From NIOZ-UU13 sp035528395 (GTDB lineage: Bacteria; Planctomycetota; Phycisphaerae; Sedimentisphaerales; Anaerobacaceae): a stretch of 64,000 nucleotides of DNA. This document shows, in pieces, positions 49,260-58,525 of this stretch. The notes below the pieces were generated by a model. The model was not told the DNA's origin and ran no database searches. It saw nothing but the letters and a program-made list of their open reading frames with translations. The translations under genes and the position numbers were made by a program. The DNA is taken from positions 62,001 to 126,000 of the forward strand of contig DATKYR010000177.1 in assembly GCA_035528395.1 (NCBI GenBank), written 5' to 3'. Position 1 is the stretch's first letter. The number at the start of each line of letters is the position of its first letter.

Positions 49260-50705
49260 ATGATGAAAAATATGAAACGCATTTCTACAAGATGTTTGTT
49301 TGCTTTGCTGGCGGCGCTGATAGCGTCTCGAACGAGCACAGCCAAACAGAATGTCGTTCTTGAAAAGCTCGATAAGCCGCGTGTGATTGTGCTGACAGAC
49401 ATTACCAATGAGCCGGACGACGAGGAGTCTATGGTACGTTTTCTGGTCTATTCCAACGAATTCGATGTCGAAGGCCTGGTTGCGACCACATCGGTCTGGT
49501 TGAGGAACAAGGTTCGCCCGGACAAAATCCGGGAGCGGATTGAAGCGTACGGTCAGGTTCGCAACAATCTGTTAAAGCATGCATCTGGATATCCGACCAG
49601 GGAACATTTGCTAAGTGTCACAAAAGCCGGCCTGCCTGAGTTCGGGATGCAGGGAGTTGGCGAGGGCAAAAGTTCGGATGGCTCCCGACACATTATTGAG
49701 GTTGTTGACAAACCGGATGACCGTCCGGTCTGGGTGAGCGTCTGGGGCGGGCCTAACTGTTTGGCGCAGGCACTGTGGGAGGTGAAGAATACTCGCAGCA
49801 AAGAAAAGCTGGACGCCTTTGTCTCTAAGCTGCGGGTTTATACTATCTCCGACCAGGACGACTCGGGACGCTGGATGCGGCTAACATTCCCGAAGCTGTT
49901 TTATATCGTTACTCCCAGCAGTGTAGATAGTAATGAATACTACAAAGCAACATGGACAGGTATTTCCGGGGATCGCCGTTATAAAAACGGGCCAATGCAT
50001 AAGTTTGAACTTGTCGATAATCCGTGGTTAGAGAAGAACATTATCAAAGGCCACGGTCCGCTCGGGGCGCTCTATCCCAAAGCGAAATACATCATGGAAG
50101 GTGATACACCATCGTTCTTCGACTTAATAAGCAACGGCCTGGGCAGCCGTGTCAGTCCGTCCTATGGAGGGTGGGGGGGACGCTACGTCCTTCATCAAAC
50201 ATACGCTGAGACTCGTCCAATCTGGACTAATGCAAGGGGCTGTCAGGACACGGTCATCGCAGAAAATGGCGTGGAGTATACCTCGGCCCAGGCAACCATC
50301 TGGAGATGGCGCCAGGCCTACCAGCATGACTTCGCAGCCCGGATGGACTGGTGTGTAGCAGAAACGTTTGGCACAGCCAATCACAATCCCGTGGCCGCTT
50401 TTGATAACGACAAGAGCAAGGCGGTGGTAAACCTAACCGTCAAACCCAAAGAGACGGTGAAACTCAGCGCCGCTGGGACGTACGACCCCGATGGTGACAA
50501 AGTCTCCTATCGTTGGTTTGTCTATAAGGAAGCAGGCAACTATGACGGTCCAGTCAATATCAAGAATGACACGGCACAACAAGCTCGCTTTGCAGCACCA
50601 ATAGTCAAGTCACCGGGAACTATCCATATCATTTTGGAGGTAAAGGACGACGGCGAGCCGAGTCTTGTCAGCTATCGCAGGGTCGTCATCAATATAAAAC
50701 CTTAA
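49260..50705 (+). CDS. Secreted Sde182-like (DUF1593) nucleoside-hydrolase-fold protein
   Basis: This 481-residue protein has a signal peptide (MMKNMKRISTRCLFALLAALIASRTSTA). The nucleoside-hydrolase-like domain starts KPRVIVLTDITNEPDDEESMVRFLVYSNEFDVEGLVATTSVW, in which the DxxxDxDD calcium site of true nucleoside hydrolases is DITNEPDDEES. RPVWVSVWGGPNCLAQALWEV follows. A C-terminal beta-sandwich has the polycystin-like NLTVKPKETVKLSAAGTYDPDGDKVSYRWFVYKEAG. This is the layout of Sde182-type cellulose-associated proteins (DUF1593). The enzymatic reaction is unproven. It reads divergently from the LamG genes and may belong to the same polysaccharide-handling locus. A GTG three bases upstream is an alternative start. 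Confidence 0.85.
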   Translation: MMKNMKRISTRCLFALLAALIASRTSTAKQNVVLEKLDKPRVIVLTDITNEPDDEESMVRFLVYSNEFDVEGLVATTSVWLRNKVRPDKIRERIEAYGQVRNNLLKHASGYPTREHLLSVTKAGLPEFGMQGVGEGKSSDGSRHIIEVVDKPDDRPVWVSVWGGPNCLAQALWEVKNTRSKEKLDAFVSKLRVYTISDQDDSGRWMRLTFPKLFYIVTPSSVDSNEYYKATWTGISGDRRYKNGPMHKFELVDNPWLEKNIIKGHGPLGALYPKAKYIMEGDTPSFFDLISNGLGSRVSPSYGGWGGRYVLHQTYAETRPIWTNARGCQDTVIAENGVEYTSAQATIWRWRQAYQHDFAARMDWCVAETFGTANHNPVAAFDNDKSKAVVNLTVKPKETVKLSAAGTYDPDGDKVSYRWFVYKEAGNYDGPVNIKNDTAQQARFAAPIVKSPGTIHIILEVKDDGEPSLVSYRRVVINIKP

Positions 50706-50728
50706 TGCTCTGTTGAAAAGCCATAAAA

Positions 50729-50818
50729 ACTGTCATTCTGAACGGAGCGCAGCGGAGTGAAGAATCTCTTTTATGGCTAAAAAAATTAGATTCTTCGGCT
50801 CCGCCTCAGAATGACAGT
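50729..50818. repeat. ACTGTCATTCTGA inverted-repeat element
   Basis: Ends ACTGTCATTCTGA and TCAGAATGACAGT are exact complements. Each arm also holds AGATTCTTC or its complement, so the 90 bases form a long hairpin. The gap 50706-51060 also has a CCGTGAGA/TCTCACGG hairpin near 50965, otherwise nothing evident. Confidence 0.8.
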
Positions 50819-51060
50819 CCACTGCGGAGGGCGAGTCGGCGGAGTATGCTCCGATGAAAAAACCGCGTGAAGCGCTGGAATTTGATTGACGCTTCTGCGC
50901 TATTTTTACCTCGACAGATTTGCTGGCAGACGCTAAAATAAACATCAACGTCAGGGTTCACCCCGTGAGATGCGAAAAGAAAATCTCTCACGGTGTAAAC
51001 TCGAACAGACATCATAAACACCGGCCCTGAAATGCCGGCTCGTAGGTAGGAGTGCAAAAT

Positions 51061-53730
51061 ATGTCAAATCTATTGAGACTAAAGCAAATCAAGATTGTCC
51101 TGCTGGTAACTCTTGCTCCCGCGTTGACAACTGTTTTCGCGGCTGAGAGCTGGGAACAGTTTAAGTACGATTGCAGGCACTCAGGCAACGTTCCCGACAG
51201 AACCGTAACCGTGCCGCTCGGCCTGGTTGGCGCTGTGCCGCTGACCGACTCTGTCCTGACCGCACCGGTTGTCGCCGAAGGCCGAATCTACGTAATCGAC
51301 GCCTCAGGTGTGGCCTTCGGCATAGACGCCCAGACTCTGAAAGTAGTATGGCAAACCCCCACACGCGGCGGTAAAGCAAACTGTAACAATATCTCATCAC
51401 CAGCAGTTATTGGTCGCTATCTGCACTTCGGCACAATGGCCGGGTCCTACTACGTACTGGACGCAGCAACCGGTACCGTAGTGAAGGAAATTCGCTGCGG
51501 CGAACCGATTTTCAGCACTCCCGTCATCAACAACGGCCGGGTCTATTTTGCTACACTCAGCTCCCGTGTTTACGCCCTCGAACCCGACGGCTCCGTTTGC
51601 TGGACGTGGGACTTCGTAAAAGAGATTCCTGGTTTTGACGGTAATCGCTGGAGCGGCGAGGAGTGGGCAAGGCACAAGAACGGCCGGGTAACCTGGCAGG
51701 ACCAGTTCTGCTGTTCGGAAGATATTGCTATGCACGGCAGGGTGCTCGTTGTGCCGGCAGGCGGTTCAGCCGTCTGCCTCGAGGATGCAGGAAGCCGCGC
51801 TAAAGTTCGTGGAATGGCCACGGTGCCGTCGTACGCGGGTTCGGAAAAGCCCGCCACGTTCGGGATAGCTTTGGGCGAGGATGGCGCCATCTACCGGCAG
51901 TGGCACCGCAGGGACAATACCGGCCGGGTCGAGGTAATCCGCCTCATCGAAGATAAAACGCTCACCGAGTACATTGAAGGCACACAGACCGAGATAAACC
52001 GCCCCGGATCATTGAGTTTCTCGTCGGTGAGTGTGCGCGGGGACGATGTCTATCGATGCCGGCCCGAAGAAGGTTTTGGTTTATGTAAACATTCTCGGGG
52101 AAAACCCATTCAAAAGCTCGGAGGCTATCCATCCATCACGCCCCCGATTCTGCTCCGGGACAAAGTGGTTTACGGCGGTCTCGACGGAAACCTATACGTC
52201 GCATCGATGTCGGACGGCAGTGATGTATGGTCTTTCAAAACGGCCTTCGGAAGGGCAATCTCAGCGCCGGTCGCCGTTTGCGACGGACGAATCTACTTCG
52301 GCTGCGAGGATGGGTACCTGTACGTCCTGGGACAGGGCGGCAAGGCACCTCTGCCCACAAAAGACCTTGAACTATGGAAGATAAGAAGCCCACTTACGGG
52401 CAGGTTAGCCGATTCCAAATATGATTGGTTCACCAACTTTGGCAACTTGGCCAGCACAAACTCCAACAGTCAAGGCATAGAGCCACCTTTCAAGGTCAAG
52501 TGGATTCGCCGGTACGAAGGCACTTTCAAGCACCTTCCCGTTTGTGGAGCCGGCCGAATGTACACCCACACCGCAGAAGGCCAGGTCTTCGCCGTAGAGC
52601 AGGAGACCGGACGACTCCTGTGGCGGCGCTACTGGCCCGGCGCACATATCTCCTTCACCGGTCCAATCTACCACAATGAGCGACTGCTTGTACCCCAGGC
52701 AGGGATGAAAAAATCGCGAATGCGCTGTCTTGACGCAGCGACAGGGAATTTGCTATGGGAGGCACCCTTCACCGGTTCGCCGAGTTGGAGCCGTCAGCAG
52801 CCGCCAACCATCTATAAGAACCTTGCTGTTTATGCCTTCGGCACGGGCCGGTACGCACCACAAGGAACTGAAAAAGCCTACCTCCAGAAAGGCGAGCCGG
52901 TCAAAGCCGCCGACGGTGCGGAGGTGATGAGCTGGATCTACGGTCATAACAATCCTTACTATCCTAAAGACCAAAAGCCGCTCATACGGGCCTGGGATAT
53001 TGATAGTGGCCGTGAAGTCTGGACAATAGACTTCTCTGAATTCGGCTCCGGCGGCAACGATGGGGGTTTGTGTTTGATGGATGATACGCTGTATTATTCG
53101 TGTTTTTTCGGTTACGCGGCCAGAGGAAAAGATGACCTGCCCGGTGCGAAGGGCCTAACCGCAGCGATTGAACCGGCCACCGGCCGGGTGATTTGGTTGA
53201 CGAGCGAGTACTATGTGACCGCGGGTACCACTATCAGTGCCGAAAATGGGCGTTTGTATCTTGGCGGCTACAACCCACCGAACCCAAAGACAACAAACCG
53301 CTACGTATGGTGTCTGGATGCGCGAAACGGCTCGCTCATCTGGCAGTCCGAACCGGTCGGCAAATCGGTCAATGTGGTAACAATAGGCCGAGATTTCGTC
53401 TTTGTCCACGGCTCAACAGGCCAACCGAGCTTCCTGATTAACAAAGATTCCGGCAAAATCCTCTCAAGCTTCGATATGAGATATGCCTGTACCCGATTTA
53501 CTTTGTCCGAACCTTACCTGCTGGGCTCTAACATGGATGTTATCGATACTACCAACGGCAACAAAGTAGTGTCTTCCGGCCCCTGTGTGGATGCGCGGGA
53601 ATGTGTCGGGGCCGTTGTCTCCAATGGCCGAATCTTCTATACGTCTCAGGCAAATGGTCTGCAGCTCTCGCAGTTGTGCGGCCGGGAAGCTATATCGTTT
53701 AGCCCCGTATGGCAGACGGCAAGCCCATAA
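51061..53730 (+). CDS. Large exported PQQ-like double beta-propeller protein
   Basis: This 889-residue protein has a signal peptide (to about residue 27, ALTTVFAAESW) and many PQQ-type blades. Examples are VYALEPDGSVCWTWDFV, FAVEQETGRLLWRRYWPG, RCLDAATGNLLWEAPFTG, DIDSGREVWTIDFSEFG, IEPATGRVIWLTSEYYV and CLDARNGSLIWQSEPVG. Two propellers seem likely, about residues 28-440 and 470-889. The family is abundant in planctomycetes, and most members probably bind rather than use PQQ. The gene begins with AGGAG. It lies downstream of the Sde182-like gene, separated by an inverted-repeat element, and is probably its own transcription unit. Confidence 0.85.
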   Translation: MSNLLRLKQIKIVLLVTLAPALTTVFAAESWEQFKYDCRHSGNVPDRTVTVPLGLVGAVPLTDSVLTAPVVAEGRIYVIDASGVAFGIDAQTLKVVWQTPTRGGKANCNNISSPAVIGRYLHFGTMAGSYYVLDAATGTVVKEIRCGEPIFSTPVINNGRVYFATLSSRVYALEPDGSVCWTWDFVKEIPGFDGNRWSGEEWARHKNGRVTWQDQFCCSEDIAMHGRVLVVPAGGSAVCLEDAGSRAKVRGMATVPSYAGSEKPATFGIALGEDGAIYRQWHRRDNTGRVEVIRLIEDKTLTEYIEGTQTEINRPGSLSFSSVSVRGDDVYRCRPEEGFGLCKHSRGKPIQKLGGYPSITPPILLRDKVVYGGLDGNLYVASMSDGSDVWSFKTAFGRAISAPVAVCDGRIYFGCEDGYLYVLGQGGKAPLPTKDLELWKIRSPLTGRLADSKYDWFTNFGNLASTNSNSQGIEPPFKVKWIRRYEGTFKHLPVCGAGRMYTHTAEGQVFAVEQETGRLLWRRYWPGAHISFTGPIYHNERLLVPQAGMKKSRMRCLDAATGNLLWEAPFTGSPSWSRQQPPTIYKNLAVYAFGTGRYAPQGTEKAYLQKGEPVKAADGAEVMSWIYGHNNPYYPKDQKPLIRAWDIDSGREVWTIDFSEFGSGGNDGGLCLMDDTLYYSCFFGYAARGKDDLPGAKGLTAAIEPATGRVIWLTSEYYVTAGTTISAENGRLYLGGYNPPNPKTTNRYVWCLDARNGSLIWQSEPVGKSVNVVTIGRDFVFVHGSTGQPSFLINKDSGKILSSFDMRYACTRFTLSEPYLLGSNMDVIDTTNGNKVVSSGPCVDARECVGAVVSNGRIFYTSQANGLQLSQLCGREAISFSPVWQTASP

Positions 53731-53755
53731 AAGACCGCAAAAAAGAGAAATGAGC

Positions 53756-53965
53756 TAAAGTGCCTAAAGTGAGCTAAAGTCAATATAGTTATCAGGTTAT
53801 CAGGACATCGGGTGGTGGTTATCAGGTTACCAGGATATCAGGTTTACTTTGTTTTTTTTCCTGGTATCCGGATTTCCTGATATCCTGCATCCTGATTTGC
53901 TGATATCCATATTTTAGGCATTTCAGGCACTTTAGGCGCTTTATACTTCAGGTGCTTTCATATTA
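53756..53965. repeat. Long imperfect inverted repeat built of TATCAGGATATCAGG units
   Basis: The left arm carries GTGCCTAAAGTGAGC and repeated TTATCAGGTTATCAGG. The right arm carries the complements CCTGATATCCTGCATCCTGA and CACTTTAGGCGC. They enclose an AT-rich centre with eight T. It may fold as a ~90-base-pair hairpin. Nothing else is seen in the 53731-54167 gap. Confidence 0.7.
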
Positions 53966-54167
53966 GGAGACTAAGCAAACTTCCTTCCAGGTTGCATATT
54001 GCAATTCCATGGGGTATTTTTAATGAGAAAACCACTTCCTAAATGTCTCAGGGGGAGTTAATTTCGGGCAAAATTCTTGTTACCAAATTCAAAGTTAGTG
54101 CCTTTTATAAATAGAAGAAGTCTCAAAAATGGCTGTTATTGCGTAAAATATTGAAAGGAGACGTATT

Positions 54168-56570
54168 ATGGCAACGCTAAAATACAAGAAAAACGTTAAA
54201 ATTGCTGTTATAATGCTGGTTTTGGCCCTGATACTGTTTATTGAACCGGCCTTCGCGGAGAAGAAATCCAACAAAAGCAGTAGCAGTAAGTCAAGCGGAG
54301 GCAGCGCCAAAAGCCAGCAAGTTTCAAGGTCCTCCTCCGCCACCATGACCCGGCAACCTTCGAGCACCAGATCAAGCTCCTCCAGAACCTCTACCTCATT
54401 GCGATCCATTAGGCCTCAAACCGGAACAAGCACAGCAAGGCCTTCAGGGTTAAGGAGTTCTACTTCTTCACGAAGTAGCTCGCTACGAAGCACGGCTCCC
54501 GGCAGAATTACCGGATTCAACATCCGCATGCCCAGTACGGGGGTATCCAGCCGTCAACCCGGTAGAATGACGGTCAGCCGCCCTGTTACCATAGGTTCCG
54601 GAGTCAATTCCAGTACTCGTAAGCCTTCGAGCATCTCCATTGGTAGTAGAGAGCCGACTATGATAAGTTCCGATACCGGAAGACAGACATCGGCAAACTC
54701 AGGTAATCGCATAAGCTCCGGCATGTCCTCGCGTATCGGCAGCTCAATCAGTACAGGAACACCGAGTGTTCGCAGTACGCAACCGCAAGCTGACAGCTCA
54801 GGTAATCGTATAAGCTCCGACAGGACATCACTTATCGGCAGCATAATCAGTACGAGAACACCGAGTGTGCGCAGTACACAACCGCAGATTGGCAGCTCAG
54901 GTAATCGTATAAGCTCGAGTAAAAGCTCACGTATCGGCGGCATAATCAGTACAAGAACACCGAGTGTTCGCAGTACACAACCACAAGTTGTCGATTCAAC
55001 CAATCGTATAAGCACCGACAGGTCCTCGCGTATCGGCGGCTCAATCAGTACAAGAACACCGAGCATGGGCAGAACACAACCGCAGATTGGCAGTTCAGGG
55101 AATCGTATAAGCTCCGACAAGTCCTCGCGTATCGGCAGCTCAATCAGTACAAGAACACCAAGTGTGCGCAGTACAACAAAACCACAAGTTGGCGATTCAA
55201 CCAATCGTATAAGCACCGACAGGTCCTCGCGTATCGGCAGTATAATCAGGGATAGAAAAACTTCTGTTCCCACTTCTACAGGAAGACCTGCTCTCAGCAG
55301 TAAACTGGGGACTGTTATCAACGGAATGTTTGGAGATAGAAGCAGCCGGGTTTCCAGAAAATCTGAGCCCTCTCAAGGACCTCGAGACGGACATATCAAC
55401 AAGGAACCTGAAAAGAGACCTGCAATCAGCCGACAACGCAAAAGCATAAACATAAGGGGCATGGACAGGTTATCGCCCGGTTCAAGGATAAGAAAAGTCG
55501 TTCCGGAAAGGCAGACAGAAGTTGTTGGCACTACATTAGTGCACGATGCTCATACAGGAGATAGAATTTCCCTCCACAGTTACAGAATAGGAAGGTCTTC
55601 ACATGTGGAATATCGCGACCGTCCGCATGTAATAAGTCATGTCCCTCACTATGAATATTCATATATGGACTGGCGTAACCGGCTATGCAACAGAACGATC
55701 TGGCCCAGATATCGCTTTATGGTGAACTACAGCCTTGGGCCCTGGTTCACGTTTAGATATGTCTATCCCTATTATCACCGGAAATATATCTTCGTGAGCT
55801 TAGGCGGCTACTGGCCGATGGGATATAGATACAGACGTTATTACTGGTATGGCTACCATCCCTACGCTTGGTATGGCTATTACCCGATCGCCCGTGAAGT
55901 ACAAGGCGACACGTATAACTACTACACCTATAATTACTACAACGATGACAATGCTGTGGCGTACGGGTCGGGCCAGATAATAGATGGTATTCAGCCGGTT
56001 GACCATAACACTTTTGCCGACGTTCGCGAGAAGTTAGCGCAGCAAGCGGCTGAAGAGCCCGGCGAGGTAACGCCGGCCGATACCTACTTCGAAGCGGCTG
56101 TCAAGGCCTTTGAAGCTGACAATTATGATGTAGCTATCGAAAAGTTCACCGAAGCGATGGAGCTTGCACCTGATGATATGATACTTCCATTTGCCTACTC
56201 TCAGGCGCTTTTCGCTAAAGAACAATATGCGGAAGCAGCAGAGGTCCTTCGGGGGAGTCTGGCGAAGGTTTCACCTGACAAGGAAGGTGTTTTCTATCCT
56301 CGCGGTCTATATTCGGATGACGATGTGCTGTTTGAGCAGATTAACGTCCTTGCCGAAAAGGCAGAGCTGTACAGCTTTGATGCAGACCTGCAGCTTCTTT
56401 TGGGCTATCAATTGCTTGGTATCGGCAAACTTGACGAGGCCGTCGAGCCCTTGCAGCAGGCCAGCCGGGATATGGAAAATGCGGTTGCTGCAACAACGCT
56501 GCTTAACGTCCTGGAAAAAATCAGAACCACAGATGGCACAGATTTGAAAACCACAGATGACACAGATTGA
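54168..56570 (+). CDS. Ser/Thr/Arg-rich surface repeat protein with Tyr-rich middle and TPR-like C-terminus
   Basis: This 800-residue protein has a signal peptide ending FAEKK and a Ser-rich region. Six repeats of about 33 residues follow (SGNRISSDRSSRIGS-ISTRTPSVRSTQPQ, residues about 178-375). Next come a basic region, a Tyr/Trp-rich segment (YRYRRYYWYGYHPYAWYGYYP) and TPR-like helices (about 640-790, DTYFEAAVKAFEADNYDVAIEKFTEAMELAPDD). The repeats are Ser/Thr/Arg-rich and disordered, suggesting a surface or matrix protein, perhaps glycosylated. The gene ends in repeat-derived codons (RTTDGTDLKTTDDTD). A GGAG site precedes the ATG. The function is not known. Confidence 0.75.
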   Translation: MATLKYKKNVKIAVIMLVLALILFIEPAFAEKKSNKSSSSKSSGGSAKSQQVSRSSSATMTRQPSSTRSSSSRTSTSLRSIRPQTGTSTARPSGLRSSTSSRSSSLRSTAPGRITGFNIRMPSTGVSSRQPGRMTVSRPVTIGSGVNSSTRKPSSISIGSREPTMISSDTGRQTSANSGNRISSGMSSRIGSSISTGTPSVRSTQPQADSSGNRISSDRTSLIGSIISTRTPSVRSTQPQIGSSGNRISSSKSSRIGGIISTRTPSVRSTQPQVVDSTNRISTDRSSRIGGSISTRTPSMGRTQPQIGSSGNRISSDKSSRIGSSISTRTPSVRSTTKPQVGDSTNRISTDRSSRIGSIIRDRKTSVPTSTGRPALSSKLGTVINGMFGDRSSRVSRKSEPSQGPRDGHINKEPEKRPAISRQRKSINIRGMDRLSPGSRIRKVVPERQTEVVGTTLVHDAHTGDRISLHSYRIGRSSHVEYRDRPHVISHVPHYEYSYMDWRNRLCNRTIWPRYRFMVNYSLGPWFTFRYVYPYYHRKYIFVSLGGYWPMGYRYRRYYWYGYHPYAWYGYYPIAREVQGDTYNYYTYNYYNDDNAVAYGSGQIIDGIQPVDHNTFADVREKLAQQAAEEPGEVTPADTYFEAAVKAFEADNYDVAIEKFTEAMELAPDDMILPFAYSQALFAKEQYAEAAEVLRGSLAKVSPDKEGVFYPRGLYSDDDVLFEQINVLAEKAELYSFDADLQLLLGYQLLGIGKLDEAVEPLQQASRDMENAVAATTLLNVLEKIRTTDGTDLKTTDDTD
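54699..55298. repeat. Minisatellite of six ~99-base units in the surface-protein gene
   Basis: Units begin at 54699, 54798, 54897, 54996, 55095 and 55197, each starting TCA(GG/AC)(T/C)AATCG. The units keep the 99-base spacing except one of 102 bases. The last unit is partial. Confidence 0.85.
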
Positions 56571-56606
56571 AATGGATTAGCTAAGATGAATCTGTGAAAT
56601 CTGTGG
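56551..56606. repeat. CCACAGATGACACAGATT inverted repeat at the gene end
   Basis: Arms CCACAGATGACACAGATT and AATCTGTGAAATCTGTGG pair at 16 of 18 positions around the stop codon of the preceding gene. The last seven to eight codons come from this repeat. Confidence 0.7.
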
Positions 56607-56621
56607 ATGCAGGGTAAAACC

Positions 56622-57806
56622 ATGAAAATCAGATACTTGACAACATCTACAGAGGTTCTTTTTTTGGCGAGTCTTCTGGCATCAGTAGGCCAGGCCGGTA
56701 ATTGGCTTGAATTTGCGGTCTGGCCCACAACCGATGAACAGGAAGCGCCTGATATCTGGGGCGATATTATAGCATGGCAGCAATTCGTTGCCGAATACGG
56801 GGACTACGATATTTATATTGCGGATATAAATAACCCAAGTGAGCCATTGGTTTTTGTAATCGGTGATGCAAATGACCAAACCAACCCGGCTGTCTATGAA
56901 AATATGGTGGTATGGCAGGATTATGTTGTTTGGGAAGGCTCCGCAGATTGGGACATTCGAGTTGCGGATATTAACAATTTGGCTGAACCTCAAATTTTTG
57001 TAGTTTCAGACATCGCTGATAACAATGAACGCAATCCCGCAATCCACGGCAATACGGTTGTCTGGCAGGATGGTGACGCGGGTGATTTTAATATTTACGG
57101 TGCTGACATTATTGACCTGAATAATCCGGCGGAATTTCAAATCGCTGCATTTGAGTATGACCAGCAAAGCCCTGCTGTATACAGGACGGCTGTCGTCTGG
57201 CAGGACAACTTCTTTGGCGATTGGGATATTTATGCTGCTGATATCTGGCGAAGGAACAAACCCGAAGAGGCTGCCGTCTCTTACATTGAAAACGACCAGC
57301 AAAGCCCAGCCATCTGGGGTAATATAGTCGTCTGGCAGGACAACTTTTTCGGCGATTGGGATATTTACGCTGCTGAGATTTCTGACTTCGACAGGCTCAG
57401 CCGAGCCGAGCCCAATAATCCTGTTGAGTTTGCAATTACCACAAATGAATCTTCGCAGATGAATCCTGATATAGAAGAAAACATAGTAGTATGGCAGGAC
57501 AATCGAAATAACAACTGGGACATATTCGGCTATAATCTTACAACACAAAAGGAATTTCAAATCACCGATGAATCTCACGACCAGACCAATCCTGCAATTA
57601 GCGGGAACGTGGTGGTTTGGCAGGACAATCGAAATGGTAACTCAGAGATTTATGCGGTGGTACTTGATGGGCCTGAAGTTGCACAGTGCATATCCAGGAT
57701 AGCCGGTGATGTTAACGACGACTGTAAAATTGACTTTGAAGATTTTGCCATAATGGCCTCACGCTGGCTCGAATGTTATCTCGAACCGGTGGAAGCCTGC
57801 TGGTAA
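56622..57806 (+). CDS. Secreted TolB-like propeller with dockerin-like C-terminus
   Basis: This 394-residue protein has a signal peptide (to about residue 25) and repeats of the NIVVWQDNxxGxWDIYxxDI type (e.g. NMVVWQDYVVWEG, NTVVWQDGDAGDFNIYGADI, TAVVWQDNFFGDWDIYAADI). They resemble TolB/PD40-type beta-propeller blades. At the C-terminus, AGDVNDDCKIDFEDFAIMASRWLECYL is a dockerin/EF-hand repeat. It follows the surface-repeat protein by 51 bases and may share its transcript. Surface attachment or binding is likely. The ATG at 56622 follows CAGGGT; an ATG 15 bases upstream is an alternative. Confidence 0.75.
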   Translation: MKIRYLTTSTEVLFLASLLASVGQAGNWLEFAVWPTTDEQEAPDIWGDIIAWQQFVAEYGDYDIYIADINNPSEPLVFVIGDANDQTNPAVYENMVVWQDYVVWEGSADWDIRVADINNLAEPQIFVVSDIADNNERNPAIHGNTVVWQDGDAGDFNIYGADIIDLNNPAEFQIAAFEYDQQSPAVYRTAVVWQDNFFGDWDIYAADIWRRNKPEEAAVSYIENDQQSPAIWGNIVVWQDNFFGDWDIYAAEISDFDRLSRAEPNNPVEFAITTNESSQMNPDIEENIVVWQDNRNNNWDIFGYNLTTQKEFQITDESHDQTNPAISGNVVVWQDNRNGNSEIYAVVLDGPEVAQCISRIAGDVNDDCKIDFEDFAIMASRWLECYLEPVEACW

Positions 57807-57859
57807 TAGATGGAAACGAATTCAGGAACGGATTTTATAGATTTGAATGGAGATGTAAA

Positions 57860-58270
57860 ATGGCTAAGAATCTGATGACTATTCTAATCGTAGCGGCTGT
57901 GAGCTTCGGCTCGTTATTAATTGCCGGCTGCGAGAGTGACGCCCAGGTCGGCTCGGCCATCGGTGCCCTTGCTGGTGCCGGCATCGGCCAGCTGGCCGGC
58001 GGTGACAGTGAGGCAACTTTGATTGGAGCAGCAGTTGGTGGTACGGCCGGCTATATGATAGGCAATGAAAGCGACAGGCAAAAAGCACAAGCCGAAAGGG
58101 CCTATATGCGTCAGGAAATGAATGCTGTTGCCGTCAATATTACCAACAGTAACGGTTCTGTCAGCCAGGTAAGGCTCAGAAGGCACGGAGTCGGTTACGT
58201 CGGCACCAGAGGGGAGTACTATCACCGTTTGCCGACAGAAGATCAGTTAAGACCTATATACGGATTTTAA
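57860..58270 (+). CDS. Glycine-zipper lipoprotein
   Basis: This 136-residue protein starts at the ATG at 57860 with GGAG upstream. Its signal peptide ends in the lipobox LLIAGC-E, so it is probably lipid-anchored. Two glycine-zipper hairpin segments follow: VGSAIGALAGAGIGQLAGGD and LIGAAVGGTAGYMIGNESDRQKAQAERA. The small C-terminal domain (SVSQVRLRRHGVGYVGTRGEYYHRLPTEDQLRPIYGF) is of a kind common after such zippers. Glycine-zipper lipoproteins insert in or associate with the outer membrane, and a porin- or OmpA-like role is often assumed. It follows the propeller gene by about 50 bases. Confidence 0.8.
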   Translation: MAKNLMTILIVAAVSFGSLLIAGCESDAQVGSAIGALAGAGIGQLAGGDSEATLIGAAVGGTAGYMIGNESDRQKAQAERAYMRQEMNAVAVNITNSNGSVSQVRLRRHGVGYVGTRGEYYHRLPTEDQLRPIYGF

Positions 58271-58375
58271 CATCCGGGCAACGGCTCGTGTGTTTGCTCG
58301 CACCTGCGGTTACGTGAGTGCAGGTGGGTGATAAGAGATTCAGGCGACCGCTTTGTCCCTGTTATGCTTTTAATA

Positions 58376-58433
58376 ACTTGACGGTTGAAGAACTTGTGAT
58401 CTTGAGATATAATAGTGTTACTAACCGTCAAGT
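58376..58433 (+). promoter_or_regulatory. Sigma-operon promoter enclosed by a perfect 11-base inverted repeat
   Basis: Arms ACTTGACGGTT (58376-58386) and AACCGTCAAGT (58423-58433) flank a -35-like TTGAAG (58385-58390), a 17-base spacer and a perfect -10 TATAAT (58408-58413). A regulator bound to the arms would bracket the promoter. The repeat block at 58434-58505 follows. Confidence 0.65.
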
Positions 58434-58505
58434 CGGTGAGTGGTGAGTAGTGGGTGGTCAGTTGTGAGTGGACTCACCAATTAACTACTCACCAATGAAC
58501 CAATT
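58434..58505. repeat. GGTGAGTAG / CTACTCACC repeat block
   Basis: GGTGAGTAGTGGGTGG is followed by its near complement CCAATTAACTACTCACC. The block resembles 1545-1612 and 14140-14215. It lies between promoter and sigma gene, so it would be transcribed as a hairpin. Confidence 0.5.
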
Positions 58506-58525
58506 AAAGAAGCAAGAGACTTTGT

